A DNA stretch of 64,000 bases from Pokkaliibacter sp. MBI-7 (GCF_029846635.1 NZ_JARVTG010000002.1:1-64000), one strand, 5' to 3'; counted from the stretch's first letter, positions 35,994-44,127 are shown. Notes: generated from the sequence alone by a model not told the origin. Numbers and translations: made by a program.

Positions 35994-36887
35994 TTAACTG
36001 GAGGTCGTGGCCGTGCGCTCGATACCCTGGCGGCGTAACGCATCTCGCTCGGCCTTCGGAATACGGTGGCACAGATTGTCCTGTGTTTTACCTACTACCT
36101 CAGCCACGTCACGCAGCATGATATTGTGGCTCAGCATCTCCCGTGCCACCTCTAGTGCATTACGGCCCCCAGAGATCATCTGACGATACTCGTCCAGACG
36201 TTTGGCATCCAAGTCTTCCATCGACTTGGCTGAATAGTAGCTTCCGGGTAGTTCGGCCACTAGCTTTTCTGGATCAATGGCGCACTCTGAGGTGTCTCGC
36301 TTGGGCCAAGAGGTCTTCGTTTTTCCATATAGGGCGGCGACATCCACCCCGAAAAGATCAGCCAGCAGCTGTGTCAGTGCGGCATGCCCACCGAGCTTGA
36401 ATCCTAAAAACGTACCTGGATTGCTACTACCGTGATCCACCCCAACCTGCTGTAGCAGGGCCGCGATCACAAGGTCTTTTTTCGCTTCACCGCGGTGTTG
36501 CTGCAACAACTTAAACAGGACATACAGGACGGTTGGCCCTTCGACATTGGCCTCGTACAGTGCCGCCACAACAGCAGGGTAATCATAGGTATAGCCTGCA
36601 CCACCAAACACCGCCTCCTGATAGATGCTGATCATATCGACCCCCAGCGCGGTGCGAACATCCAGCTGCATTCTGCTGTACACCTCAGGGCGACGATGGC
36701 CGGGCACCTCCAGCTTATCTAACAGTGTGGAGTAGGGCATACCGACAAAATCAGCCAAAAATCCTGATTTGATACCGCGCTTCCGCAACAACACATACAA
36801 ACACACGCTGGCAGGTACCTGCAGTTCATACAGCTGTTCTGTCAGCAGAGTGAGTTTAGGATCGTCATGGTAGTCAGTCGGTATCAT
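35994..36887 (-). CDS. Unknown protein of 297 residues, possible DNA-binding regulator
   Basis: The start at 36887 (MIPTDYHDDPKLTLL) is chosen over 36926, which adds a basic N-terminus. The protein is soluble and has two similar-looking halves around GMPYSTLLDKLEVPGHR-type and FLGFKLGGHAALTQLL-type segments. A C-terminal LRDVAEVVGKTQDNLCHRI could be a helix-turn-helix. It is a single-gene transcript closed by a terminator and sits directly upstream of the secretion block. Regulation of that block is a guess from position only. Confidence 0.6.
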   Translation of the reverse strand: MIPTDYHDDPKLTLLTEQLYELQVPASVCLYVLLRKRGIKSGFLADFVGMPYSTLLDKLEVPGHRRPEVYSRMQLDVRTALGVDMISIYQEAVFGGAGYTYDYPAVVAALYEANVEGPTVLYVLFKLLQQHRGEAKKDLVIAALLQQVGVDHGSSNPGTFLGFKLGGHAALTQLLADLFGVDVAALYGKTKTSWPKRDTSECAIDPEKLVAELPGSYYSAKSMEDLDAKRLDEYRQMISGGRNALEVAREMLSHNIMLRDVAEVVGKTQDNLCHRIPKAERDALRRQGIERTATTSS

Positions 36888-37051
36888 CATCGTTCTCCGT
36901 AGCCGTCTCTCCCGTCCCGAATGCATTCATAGCGCAACGTGCGGTGGTGCTGGTGGCTCATTTAAGTGGTTACTAAATAGTATCGTCAATTGCTGATGAG
37001 ATACAAAGTTTCAGGGTTACAAAACACATCATTACGTCCCCCAAAACAAAA

Positions 37052-37071
37052 ACGGCCCCCGAAGGAGCCGT
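37052..37071 (-). terminator. Terminator, minus strand
   Basis: ACGGC..GCCGT stem with a GAA-type loop; on the minus strand followed by TTTTTGTTTT. It ends the radC-containing operon. Confidence 0.75.
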
Positions 37072-37106
37072 GCATCACGTCGTTTATCACGACCAAAGAG
37101 AAAGGA

Positions 37107-37337
37107 TCAGTTTGCTGCTGACGCAGCCCACAGTGCATCCCATTGGGTTTTGAGAATACATCCCTCACCGGGCACCAGTGCCCACGGCGAGTGGTCCATC
37201 AGACGGTTGAGTTCGGCGATACGCAGAAACGTATCGTCGGTCTCCTGGCCCATCGCGCATATGAGGTCCAATTGTTCATACTCTGCCTGCAGTTGCAGGT
37301 ATTGCGCCTGGGTCATTGGTTGAGTCGGTTCAGCCAT
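37107..37337 (-). CDS. Small unknown soluble protein
   Basis: ATG 37337 follows the recurrent ribosome-site context of this cluster (ACCTTTGGAGG). 76 residues, helical N-terminal half (MTQAQYLQLQAEYEQLDLI) and a short end with GEGCILKTQWDALW. Last gene before the terminator at 37052. Function unknown. Confidence 0.6.
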   Translation of the reverse strand: MAEPTQPMTQAQYLQLQAEYEQLDLICAMGQETDDTFLRIAELNRLMDHSPWALVPGEGCILKTQWDALWAASAAN

Positions 37338-37370
37338 GGTGGCCTCCAAAGGTTATGTTGAGTGGTTGAG

Positions 37371-37829
37371 TTAACACAGTTCGAGTTCTGCCATAGAGGT
37401 GACAGATTCACGGCCTATAACCATGTGATCCAGTACACAGATATCTACCAGTGCCAGCGCCTCCTTAAGGCGTCGGGTGATGGCGATATCGGCGTCACTG
37501 GGCGAAGCATCCCCGCTGGGGTGATTGTGAGCAAAGATCACCGCTGCAGCATTGCGTTGCAGGGCCAGCTTGATCACTTCACGTGGGTACACCCGCGTTT
37601 CACCGAGGCTGCCGAAAAACAGCTCGTCGTAACTGATGACCCTGTGTCGGGTATCAAGAAACAGCACTGCAAACACCTCACGCTCACGGGCGGCCAGCTG
37701 CAGCCGCAGATAATCGCGTGCTGCGTCTGGTTCGTGAATCGCGGTACCTGGCTCGCGCAGGGCCCCCATCAGAATGGCTTTCGCCTGATCAATAATCGCG
37801 CGCTCTTCCGCACTGAGAGAGAAACTCAT
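37371..37829 (-). CDS. radC: RadC/JAB-domain protein
   Basis: Start at 37829 (MSFSLSAEERAIIDQAK), inside the previous gene's last codons (four-base overlap). 152 residues. The JAMM metal motif is visible: E in REREVFAVLFLD, HNHPSG and the following SDAD. This short form, without the helix-hairpin-helix part of chromosomal RadC, is common on ICEs and plasmids. The biochemical role of this group is not settled; a DNA-related peptidase-like or nuclease-associated function has been proposed. Confidence 0.92.
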   Translation of the reverse strand: MSFSLSAEERAIIDQAKAILMGALREPGTAIHEPDAARDYLRLQLAAREREVFAVLFLDTRHRVISYDELFFGSLGETRVYPREVIKLALQRNAAAVIFAHNHPSGDASPSDADIAITRRLKEALALVDICVLDHMVIGRESVTSMAELELC

Positions 37830-38137
37830 GCTGCTGCCACCTCTGATGACAGCCAGACATCCATCTCTGCAAACAGCGTAGTGACGCACTGCTGCCAGAC
37901 GGGTGACAGAGAAAGATCCATCACACACTGCCGCTCCGTAGAGGACAGCGCAGCGACTTCCGTGGGCGACAGCCCACCGAACAAACGCCAGTCGACGGCA
38001 CACTCCCCGGGCTCAGCCCAGGGGCACTCTGGCCAGAACATGGCCGAGTGCGTGAATTTAGATATGGGAAACTGCGCCGCCCGCCGCTGCATGAGCATGG
38101 CGGCGAACTGAAACAGCGATAGAACAGTGGCATCCAT
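37826..38137 (-). CDS. Unknown protein coupled to radC
   Basis: A 103-residue soluble protein with tryptophan- and cysteine-containing middle (MFWPECPWAEPGECAVDWRLF) and LSPTEVAALSSTERQCVMDL. Preceded by a structured leader at 38176-38203. Its stop overlaps the radC start. Similar small partners of RadC occur on ICEs; function unknown. Confidence 0.6.
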   Translation of the reverse strand: MDATVLSLFQFAAMLMQRRAAQFPISKFTHSAMFWPECPWAEPGECAVDWRLFGGLSPTEVAALSSTERQCVMDLSLSPVWQQCVTTLFAEMDVWLSSEVAAA

Positions 38138-38175
38138 AACGGGCCTCTGGGGTGAGCACCCCGGTTGCGCCGGCA

Positions 38176-38203
38176 GGGAATCTGCCCATAGGGACAGATC
38201 CCC
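38176..38203 (-). promoter_or_regulatory. Structured leader, copy 1 of the recurrent family
   Basis: On the minus strand GGGGATCTG pairs with CAGATTCCC (nine bases, one G-T) around an inner CCC-TAT-GGG hairpin. A competing stem is CTGCCCAT with ATGGGCAG. It lies 39 bases before the start of the gene at 37826-38137. Confidence 0.6.
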
Positions 38204-38245
38204 ATGGGCAGTGAAAGAAAAGTAATAACGAGAGAGGAGCGCTGA

Positions 38246-38608
38246 TCAGCGCACGGATTGCAGACGCAGACCGGGCTCTTCAAAGCGCAACAGAGCACAT
38301 TCGTTTTTCAGAACATACTCAGCTAAACGGAGATTGCCAGAGCAACCCAGTCGATCAGCCAGTAGCTTGATCTCATGATCCCAGGCCTGGTTTTTCTTGA
38401 TCACACAGCTGTGAACCTCGCACTCAATGCGATAGGCCAGAAGCTCTAGATAATGCGCCTCAAAACCACCCGTCTGTTCGATGTTCCATGCGCGACAGCG
38501 TTCACGCCACCGACGTTTCAGAGCCACAATCTCCTGCGGAGTCTTGGGCACAGCATCGAACATTGACACAACAGTACGGGTAGAAGAGACAGAGGAAAGA
38601 GTCACCAT
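38246..38608 (-). CDS. Unknown soluble protein
   Basis: ATG 38608 with TTTGGAGA upstream. 120 residues, helical and charged (ALKRRWRERCRAWNIEQTGG; LLAYRIECEVHSCVIKKNQ) with four or five cysteines. It has its own structured leader at 38631-38662. No family recognised. Confidence 0.6.
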   Translation of the reverse strand: MVTLSSVSSTRTVVSMFDAVPKTPQEIVALKRRWRERCRAWNIEQTGGFEAHYLELLAYRIECEVHSCVIKKNQAWDHEIKLLADRLGCSGNLRLAEYVLKNECALLRFEEPGLRLQSVR

Positions 38609-38630
38609 GGTGTTCTCCAAAGAGGTAAGC

Positions 38631-38662
38631 GGAGAAACACCCCCCTGGGGGAGTGTTTCCCC
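38631..38662 (-). promoter_or_regulatory. Structured leader, copy 2
   Basis: Minus strand: GGGGAAACAC pairs with GTGTTTCTCC (ten bases). A competing stem CCCTGGGGG/CCCCCAGGG uses the same G-rich arm. 22 bases before the start of the gene at 38246-38608. Confidence 0.65.
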
Positions 38663-38702
38663 CAGGGATGGTTAGTGTGAAACGTCAGCGTGTAGTCAGA
38701 CG

Positions 38703-39302
38703 TCAGGCAGGTTCAGGTGAACCCGGCAAACGTCCCCATTGTTGAATCGCAGGCTCACCGGCCAGTACACAGGACAAGCTCAGCTGCTCACGCAGCCGAT
38801 GCTCTTTCTCCTGCCAGGCCGATGCCTCGGCATACTGTTCCTGATGGATCAGCGATACCCAGGTATCGCTGATCTGATCCATCTGTGCCTGCGTAGCCAG
38901 CCACTGCTCACGTGGAATCAGTGCCACATTGTCTTGCCAGCTCCCCTGGATGTAGCGCTGGAGTACCGCGCCTTCGCATACAGGGTCCATACTGACAATC
39001 TCCATGGACTGAGGAAGAAGAACAGGGGCATGCGGGCCATGTTGCTCCGCTCTGACCTGAGCCAGACGTGCCATTTCCCGGAAATGCCCCTCCGCGACCT
39101 GCATCGCTTCCGCCACCTTGACCGACGCCTGAAGAGGCAGACGGATCGTGGTACGGGTACGCAGGGGACCGGAGTAATAAGGTGCACAGCCCAGCTCAAA
39201 AGCGATGTCACTGTGAATGACGATCAGGCCATCGGGCACGATCACATCCCACAGACACGTCACTGTTTGCGCCGCGTTCACCCTGGCGATAGTTGAGTTC
39301 AT
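38703..39302 (-). CDS. Unknown protein, paralogue of the next gene upstream
   Basis: Start at 39302 (MNSTIARVNAAQTVT) after the recurrent ACCTTCGGGA context. 199 residues. It shares an ordered set of segments with the gene at 39346-39903: VIVPDGLIVIHSDIAFELGC, then VAEAMQVAEGHFREMARLAQV, HGPHAPVLLP, then a RY-x-G-W-x-D..ALIPREQW block and the tail LAGEPA. The two are a tandem duplication that has diverged. A strand-rich N-terminal half with conserved cysteines is followed by a helical half. Function unknown. Confidence 0.65.
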   Translation of the reverse strand: MNSTIARVNAAQTVTCLWDVIVPDGLIVIHSDIAFELGCAPYYSGPLRTRTTIRLPLQASVKVAEAMQVAEGHFREMARLAQVRAEQHGPHAPVLLPQSMEIVSMDPVCEGAVLQRYIQGSWQDNVALIPREQWLATQAQMDQISDTWVSLIHQEQYAEASAWQEKEHRLREQLSLSCVLAGEPAIQQWGRLPGSPEPA

Positions 39303-39345
39303 AACGTTTTCCCGAAGGTTCAAAGTGAAAAAAGCGTGAAACAGA

Positions 39346-39903
39346 TCAGGCAGGTTCACCCGCCACAAGACGGGAGAGCCTGAGCCGGTCAGCCAGTACG
39401 GCTTCCCGACCCTGCCAGTCCGCTGCCTCAAGCGGGTCACCGTGTCTGATCAGCTCACTGCAGGTGCGACCGAAGAAGTCGATCTTCTCCTGCGTCACAC
39501 GCCATTGTTCAGGGGGAATCAGGGCATAGTCCTCTTCCCACTGGCCGTCCTGGTAGCGTTGAAAATTCACGCCCCTGAAACTGGCCTCCTGACTGCGAAT
39601 GGTCATGCTGACAGGAAGAAGAACAGGGGCATGCGGTCCAGCCTGTTCCACACTGACCTGTGCCAGATGGCGCAGGTATCGGAAATGCCCCTCCGCGTCC
39701 CTCATCGCCTCAGCCACACTGAGCGAGGCGTTGAGATCAATAGTCGCCTGCGACGAAAGACGTATCGGCTCCGTGCAGTACGGTGGGCAGACCACATCCA
39801 GCGTAATAGTGCTGTCAATGATGATCAGGCAACCAGGCACGATCACCTCAGACACCCGCGTGACGGTGTTAACCGTGTGTGCGGAAAAGGTAGTTGACGT
39901 CAT
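39346..39903 (-). CDS. Unknown protein, tandem paralogue of the gene at 38703-39302
   Basis: Start at 39903 (MTSTTFSAHTVNTVT) after ACCTTCGGGAG. 185 residues with the paired segments VIVPGCLIIIDSTITLDVVC, VAEAMRDAEGHFRYLRHLAQV, GPHAPVLLP, YQDGQWEEDYALIPPEQW and the tail LVAGEPA. It is 43 bases from its paralogue and preceded by a structured leader at 39935-39969. Function unknown. Confidence 0.65.
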   Translation of the reverse strand: MTSTTFSAHTVNTVTRVSEVIVPGCLIIIDSTITLDVVCPPYCTEPIRLSSQATIDLNASLSVAEAMRDAEGHFRYLRHLAQVSVEQAGPHAPVLLPVSMTIRSQEASFRGVNFQRYQDGQWEEDYALIPPEQWRVTQEKIDFFGRTCSELIRHGDPLEAADWQGREAVLADRLRLSRLVAGEPA

Positions 39904-39934
39904 AGCATGCTCCCGAAGGTTCCAATGGATAACG

Positions 39935-39969
39935 GGAAGCACCTGTCCCCGAAGGGAATGGGCGCCTCC
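39935..39969 (-). promoter_or_regulatory. Structured leader, copy 3
   Basis: Minus strand: GGAGGCGCC pairs with GGTGCTTCC (nine bases with G-T pairs) around an inner UCCC-UUCG-GGGA hairpin, a UNCG-type loop. 31 bases before the start of the gene at 39346-39903. Confidence 0.6.
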
Positions 39970-40014
39970 GGGGTGGTAGTGAAAGGGTTAATGAGAGGTG
40001 TCGGAGCTATCCGT

Positions 40015-40665
40015 TCACACCGTGATCGGCGTCAGACAGATCGCACTATTCACCTCGGGCTCATAGGCAATGCCCTTGACCCAACTGAGGTGTTTTCGCT
40101 CACACTCGTGCCAGCTACGTTCAAATGCCGCAGCCAGCACCGGAGACAGGTTTAACGCGGTGGGGAACGCCTGCATGGCTTCCCATGCATCCTCCCCGGC
40201 GGCGTATGCCCAGCACTGGGCCTGTTGAGTATCGCCTTCGTCCAGATAGGATTGCGCAGCCTCTAAATGCTGCTTCATTCTGTCCAGCGCCTGAGCGATT
40301 ACATGGTGGTCGTCAATGTTGTTGAGGTCATCAGCGTCATCGACAACATCAGTGCCATCGAGGCTATAGCAGCCACAGGAGCAATAGTCTTTGTCGATGC
40401 CGGTTTCAGGGCAGAGCCTCGGGTCAGTGACCACAGGCATTTCCGCCTCCATGCCGTGCTCGTTTTCAAGCACAGCCTGGATGGCCTCGTATTCAGCCGG
40501 ATCCGCGTTCTGCAACAGCCCCTTATAGGCGGCCTGCAGATGGCGCTCATAAACAAGCTCTGCCCCGCCCGATATACGGACGGCATGCAGAACAGCCTCA
40601 TTCACGCGCTGATCAAGATGGGCTAAACGGGTCAGGACCGTAGTATGAGAAGCGATTGCAGACAT
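40015..40665 (-). CDS. Unknown protein of 216 residues
   Basis: ATG 40665 after ACCTTCGGGAG. The N-terminal part is helical (LAHLDQRVNEAVLHAVRISG). The middle has a cysteine cluster (CPETGIDKDYCSCGCYSL) that could bind a metal. An acidic stretch (DVVDDADDLNNIDDHH) follows, then a helical end. Structured leader at 40698-40729. Family not recognised. Confidence 0.6.
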   Translation of the reverse strand: MSAIASHTTVLTRLAHLDQRVNEAVLHAVRISGGAELVYERHLQAAYKGLLQNADPAEYEAIQAVLENEHGMEAEMPVVTDPRLCPETGIDKDYCSCGCYSLDGTDVVDDADDLNNIDDHHVIAQALDRMKQHLEAAQSYLDEGDTQQAQCWAYAAGEDAWEAMQAFPTALNLSPVLAAAFERSWHECERKHLSWVKGIAYEPEVNSAICLTPITV

Positions 40666-40697
40666 AGTGGATCTCCCGAAGGTTCAAAGTGATGTCA

Positions 40698-40729
40698 GGA
40701 GAAACACCCCCAGAGGGAAGCATTTCCCC
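40698..40729 (-). promoter_or_regulatory. Structured leader, copy 4
   Basis: Minus strand: GGGGAAATGC pairs with GTGTTTCTCC using two G-T pairs; inner CCC..GGGG hairpin; competing CACCC/GGGTG. 32 bases before the start of the gene at 40015-40665. Confidence 0.65.
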
Positions 40730-40766
40730 CAAGGGTGGTTGGTTAAATGGATAAGCGGAGGAGCGA

Positions 40767-41297
40767 TCAGTTCACGTCATCATCGATGTCAGACAGATCA
40801 AACCCATGATGGGCATTGACCACCTGAGCTCGCCATGGGCGATCACTCCATACTTCGCGTTGGGTGTAATACGGATGCAATACCGCGACCGACAACTCAT
40901 CCCGAATCCGTTCATATTCACGGATCCAGCGAAGCGAAGAGCTCCAGCTTTCGCCGTCGAACGACAGGAAACAGCCGTAGCCGCTGATGTCGTAGCCTGT
41001 CCATGGATCAAACATGGGCTCGATACGCACCTCCCGGAACGTCGATCCCATCACCGCCGCCATGGCCAGGCTCATGGCCTGTGCCGTGAACACCTGGTGA
41101 GGCAGGGGTACATAACGAAAAGATCCGTCATCCGACAGAACCACCACCCGACAGTGCCGAAGCACCCCCAGATGTTTGAACAGATACATATCGGTACCCA
41201 GTTCAAGAGACCGACGTTGCTGGGCCAGCCAGCGTTTGTCGTCATCGGTCAGGGCAGTGGAGCGGATATGGATAGCGGCAGTGGATAAGGCTTTCAT
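40767..41297 (-). CDS. Unknown protein of 176 residues
   Basis: ATG 41297 (MKALSTAAIHIRSTALT) after CTGGAG. The first half has TDDDKRWLAQQRRSLELGTDMY and HCRVVVLSDDGSFRYVPLPHQ. The second half is aromatic-rich (FDPWTGYDISGYGCFLSFDG). It resembles the gene at 41401-42030 in its opening (both have D-(D/R)-x-W/F-L..L-R-LG/RTEMGT and L-K/N-x-G-R/V blocks), so the two may be distant relatives. Structured leader at 41327-41363. Confidence 0.6.
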   Translation of the reverse strand: MKALSTAAIHIRSTALTDDDKRWLAQQRRSLELGTDMYLFKHLGVLRHCRVVVLSDDGSFRYVPLPHQVFTAQAMSLAMAAVMGSTFREVRIEPMFDPWTGYDISGYGCFLSFDGESWSSSLRWIREYERIRDELSVAVLHPYYTQREVWSDRPWRAQVVNAHHGFDLSDIDDDVN

Positions 41298-41326
41298 CGT
41301 GGATCTCCAGGGTTCAAGGATGGCCA

Positions 41327-41363
41327 GGAGAAACACTCACCCCATGAGGGAAAGCGTTTCCCC
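41327..41363 (-). promoter_or_regulatory. Structured leader, copy 5
   Basis: Minus strand: GGGGAAACGC pairs with GTGTTTCTCC (ten bases). The competing local hairpin GGGAAA-CGC-TTTCCC is perfect. 29 bases before the start of the gene at 40767-41297. Confidence 0.65.
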
Positions 41364-41400
41364 CAGTGGTGGTGTAATGAAAAAGCGAAAGAAAAATGCG

Positions 41401-42030
41401 TTACCGAGCGGTCTGCATCCAGCGTGTCACCGCGTGGATTTCATGTAACTGCCAGTGTAGTCGGGACATTGAAACGGCTTCGCGAAGACGCTGGGCCTCA
41501 ATCAATAATCTATTCGCAGTGTTGTAATTGCCTTCGCGGCGCTCGTTAATGCGCTGGATATCCAGCGCCTTCGCCATGGCTTCATGAAGTGGTAGATCTG
41601 CTATGGGCAGGTAACTATCAAACCATTGGCCGTCATGACGCTGAATTACTTCGCCACAACGACTCATGATTAACACCTGCTCTGGGACAAATTGCCCAAA
41701 ATAGACGCCCTCATCACAGAGGTTATCCAGCCAGATCGTATGTTTCAGGGCGATCCCCCAGGACTGCAATGCCTCCAGCTCCAGATACTGCGGTGCCTGG
41801 TAGGGCACGGAGTGAGGGGTGGCCTTGCATGTCCACGGTCGCTGCTTGTCGTACTGCAGGATTTTTTTACCCTGCAGAGCAACGTAGGCTCCAATCAGAG
41901 GTGTCGTGCAGCGACCAAACTTATTGTCGAAGAACGTGCCCATTTCTGTGCGCAGCCCACGCTGGAGCTGTGACAGAAACAGACGGTCTTCTTGGGTCAG
42001 GTCGTAAGTACGCTCAGGTTGAGTTACCAC
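41401..42030 (-). CDS. Unknown protein of 209 residues
   Basis: GTG 42030 with GGAGG six bases upstream. The upstream in-frame stretch to 42108 would translate the structured leader, so it is excluded. N-terminal LTQEDRLFLSQLQRGLRTEM, middle with HTIWLDNLCDEGVYFGQFVP, helical C-terminus. Structured leader at 42048-42086. Function unknown. Confidence 0.6.
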   Translation of the reverse strand: MVTQPERTYDLTQEDRLFLSQLQRGLRTEMGTFFDNKFGRCTTPLIGAYVALQGKKILQYDKQRPWTCKATPHSVPYQAPQYLELEALQSWGIALKHTIWLDNLCDEGVYFGQFVPEQVLIMSRCGEVIQRHDGQWFDSYLPIADLPLHEAMAKALDIQRINERREGNYNTANRLLIEAQRLREAVSMSRLHWQLHEIHAVTRWMQTAR

Positions 42031-42047
42031 GGTATTCCTCCAGCATG

Positions 42048-42086
42048 GGGGAATAGCCGTGCCCCCAGGGGAAACGGTTATTCCCC
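42048..42086 (-). promoter_or_regulatory. Structured leader, copy 6 (compensatory changes)
   Basis: Minus strand: GGGGAATAACCG pairs with CGGCTATTCCCC (eleven pairs and one A-C mismatch). Compared with the other copies both arms changed together. The competing stem CCCAGGGGAA/TTCCCCTGGG is perfect over ten bases. 18 bases before the GTG at 42030. Confidence 0.7.
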
Positions 42087-42176
42087 TGGGTAGCAGTCGA
42101 TCAGACAAAAAAAGACCCAGTACCGATCAGAGATCAGAACTGGGCCAATGACTGTGAAGCAAAATGGATTGAGTAG

Positions 42177-42650
42177 TTATGCCGCGTTAGCACCGGGTGT
42201 GCCTGCTGTATCAGCAGGAGCACCGCTCGCGTCGTCCGCTTTAGGCATCTGGTAAACAAATTCACCGTCCTTTTTGATCCAGCGGATCAGCAAAAGGTGG
42301 CCTTTCAGACCCACACCGGTTTGACCGGCTTTATCACCTTTCTCATAGGTGAAGGTCTCAGGATAAATATCGCCAAGCTTAAAGCTCACCAACATTTTAT
42401 GACCGGCTTTAACCGCATTCACAGAGCGCGCAATCAACTGCTTAGCTGTTTCGCCTGTGACGTGCACGTCAAAGTAGGTGTAGTCAGGGCTATTCCTGTT
42501 GCCGCGCAATCCAGCAATAGAACATGCCCAAAAACCATCGCCTTTCTTCGGCTGTACATAACGGACACGATTCAAATAACCGATGCCGTTGACGTGCAGA
42601 TCGAAGAAAGCAGGTTCTTGAGAAGATTGAGCAGTATTCTGGGTAGTCAT
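42177..42650 (-). CDS. STY4534-family ICE replication protein (DUF3577)
   Basis: A 157-residue protein matching the STY4534/DUF3577 pattern: FFDLHVNGIGYLNRVRYVQPKKGDGFWACSIAGLRG-like opening (here F-F-D-L-H-V-N-G-I-G-Y-L-N-R-V), then SPDYTYFDVHVTGETA and LVSFKLGDIYPETFTYEKG, with a disordered alanine-rich tail. The fold is probably OB-like and single-strand-DNA binding. Conserved in PFGI-1-type elements near ssb and topB. Confidence 0.9.
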   Translation of the reverse strand: MTTQNTAQSSQEPAFFDLHVNGIGYLNRVRYVQPKKGDGFWACSIAGLRGNRNSPDYTYFDVHVTGETAKQLIARSVNAVKAGHKMLVSFKLGDIYPETFTYEKGDKAGQTGVGLKGHLLLIRWIKKDGEFVYQMPKADDASGAPADTAGTPGANAA

Positions 42651-42691
42651 GGTAGAGCCTCCAAAAGGTTCGGAACGAAAGTGAACCCTGT

Positions 42692-42726
42692 GAAAGCCAT
42701 GACTCCCTGAAGGGAATGAGACTCCC
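42692..42726 (-). promoter_or_regulatory. Structured leader, copy 7 (divergent)
   Basis: Minus strand: inner hairpin TCCC-TTCA-GGGA; outer ACCCTG/CAGGGT just outside, and GGGAGTC/GGCTTTC with several G-T pairs. It lies before the STY4534-type gene and is the weakest member. Confidence 0.4.
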
Positions 42727-42777
42727 AGCAGGGTGATAACGAAATGTCGAAATAACGAAAATGGATGGTCAGTCAGA

Positions 42778-43062
42778 TCACTGAATGCGATCCGCTAACC
42801 TCCGTGCAAAACGAGCAGCGATCATCAGCCCCGTGTGCGCAGAGCGACGCAGGACAGATAAATCGACCATGGAACAGGAACTTTCCCAGCGACGTTGTTG
42901 GTGCCGGGCAACGGTGTCAGCGACGGCATCCATGTCATAAGGACAGGCTGCACTGTAGCTTTTGAGCCAGTCTGCGACCTCTGTAAGGTGCAGATCGGGG
43001 CAGTCAGCAAAGGTAAACGCCTGTTCAGACGCATCTGCGTGAGAACGATGTTGAGTAGACAT
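42778..43062 (-). CDS. Small unknown soluble protein
   Basis: A 94-residue protein. The N-terminal half has TFADCPDLHLTEVADWLKSY, the C-terminal half a basic helix (LRRSAHTGLMIAARFARRLA). It lies between the STY4534-type gene and a long gap. No family recognised. Confidence 0.5.
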   Translation of the reverse strand: MSTQHRSHADASEQAFTFADCPDLHLTEVADWLKSYSAACPYDMDAVADTVARHQQRRWESSCSMVDLSVLRRSAHTGLMIAARFARRLADRIQ

Positions 43063-44127
43063 ACAAGGTCACCTGTCGAGTCAATCCAATCAGAAGGCCG
43101 ACAGGGTAGCGCCCTCAGGACGGCATGCCTGACGGACGGAAACGCGGAACAGTGTGCCCGGACACACCATTGAGAGGCCGGACCAAGCAAAGAGCAGAGC
43201 AACGTAATAAGAGAAAGTGGTATCAGCTGGCAGTGCCAGTGCGTGCCGTAGCCATGAGCCGAGATACTGTCCACGCAAATCACCACTAACCCGCAGGTTA
43301 GTCGTCGCCTTAGGTGAAGCGACCTGGTTTCAGTCAACAGACTGATAACGTGCGGCCATTTTTTCCGCCGCACCGAGGGAAGTCAAGTCAACGCACATCG
43401 GCCAACCCTCAGCTCACCGATGAGGATTAACCCGCAGACAGGGCTTCCCCCATCAACAACACATCAAAAAAAGCAAAATAATCAAAATAGGGAAACAAGG
43501 CAGGGCGACGTCATAGCGACACACAGCGCCACAACGAAGCGTCGGGACGGGATACAGCAGGGTAGGGTAAGCGGCAGCAGCGCCGCCGCTCACATCATGG
43601 GAAGGGATAGATACAACGAATCACGTACAACAGCAGTAGAAAAACACAACAGCGGATAACAGAGCGACAGGAAAAGGATGGCTACTGCAATCTGTCGATT
43701 GCTGGCCGGTATCGTAGCCCGCGGCCTGATCAATGGCGTGGATCCCCACACAAACGGCTCCTGCAGCAGCTGGCAGGCACAGCGTTGAACAACATGGTGC
43801 CAGAGGCACACCCCGAAGTGCACTGCCATCAATCACATACGGCAGAAAACTTCGGTGGTATGCCTGCCCATCAGAAGAGCAGAAAAACGAAAATCGCGAG
43901 AGGAAACAAACAGAGGAAGGCAGTGACCGTCGTCGGTACGGGAACCTCGTTCCCCTGTTTGTTGATCTGGCCTGGAACCCACATCGGGCGACACGCTCGC
44001 ACCAGGCAGTGTCTTTGGGAGCCGCTATTGGACGTCAGCGGTCAACGTTTTGTAAGGCCATTATTACCAGCAAAAATAAGCAGTGCAACCCATGAAACTT
44101 ACCAGCACGACCGACATCTTTGTACCG
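43063..44127. other. About 1 kb without a convincing gene; hairpin cluster at 43286-43422
   Basis: Frames here are short, overlapping and compositionally odd. One minus frame (43090-43278, opening RGQYLGSWLRHALALP) might be a gene remnant. Four hairpins lie together: CTAAC/GTTAG (43286-43301), GTCGC/GCGAC (43304-43323), GTGCGG/CCGCAC (43350-43373) and CATCGG/CCGATG (43396-43422). The rest, 43430-44127, shows nothing I can name. A transfer origin or a structured RNA are both possible. Confidence 0.4.

Noticed and set aside
38131..42735. CRISPR array as an explanation of the repeated leaders
   Set aside because: The repeats are 0.4-1.2 kb apart, separated by whole genes, differ in sequence with compensatory changes, and no cas genes are present.
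42825..43373. A 182-codon minus-strand frame
   Set aside because: It overlaps the better supported gene at 42778-43062 and contains implausible leucine/cysteine-rich runs crossing hairpins.
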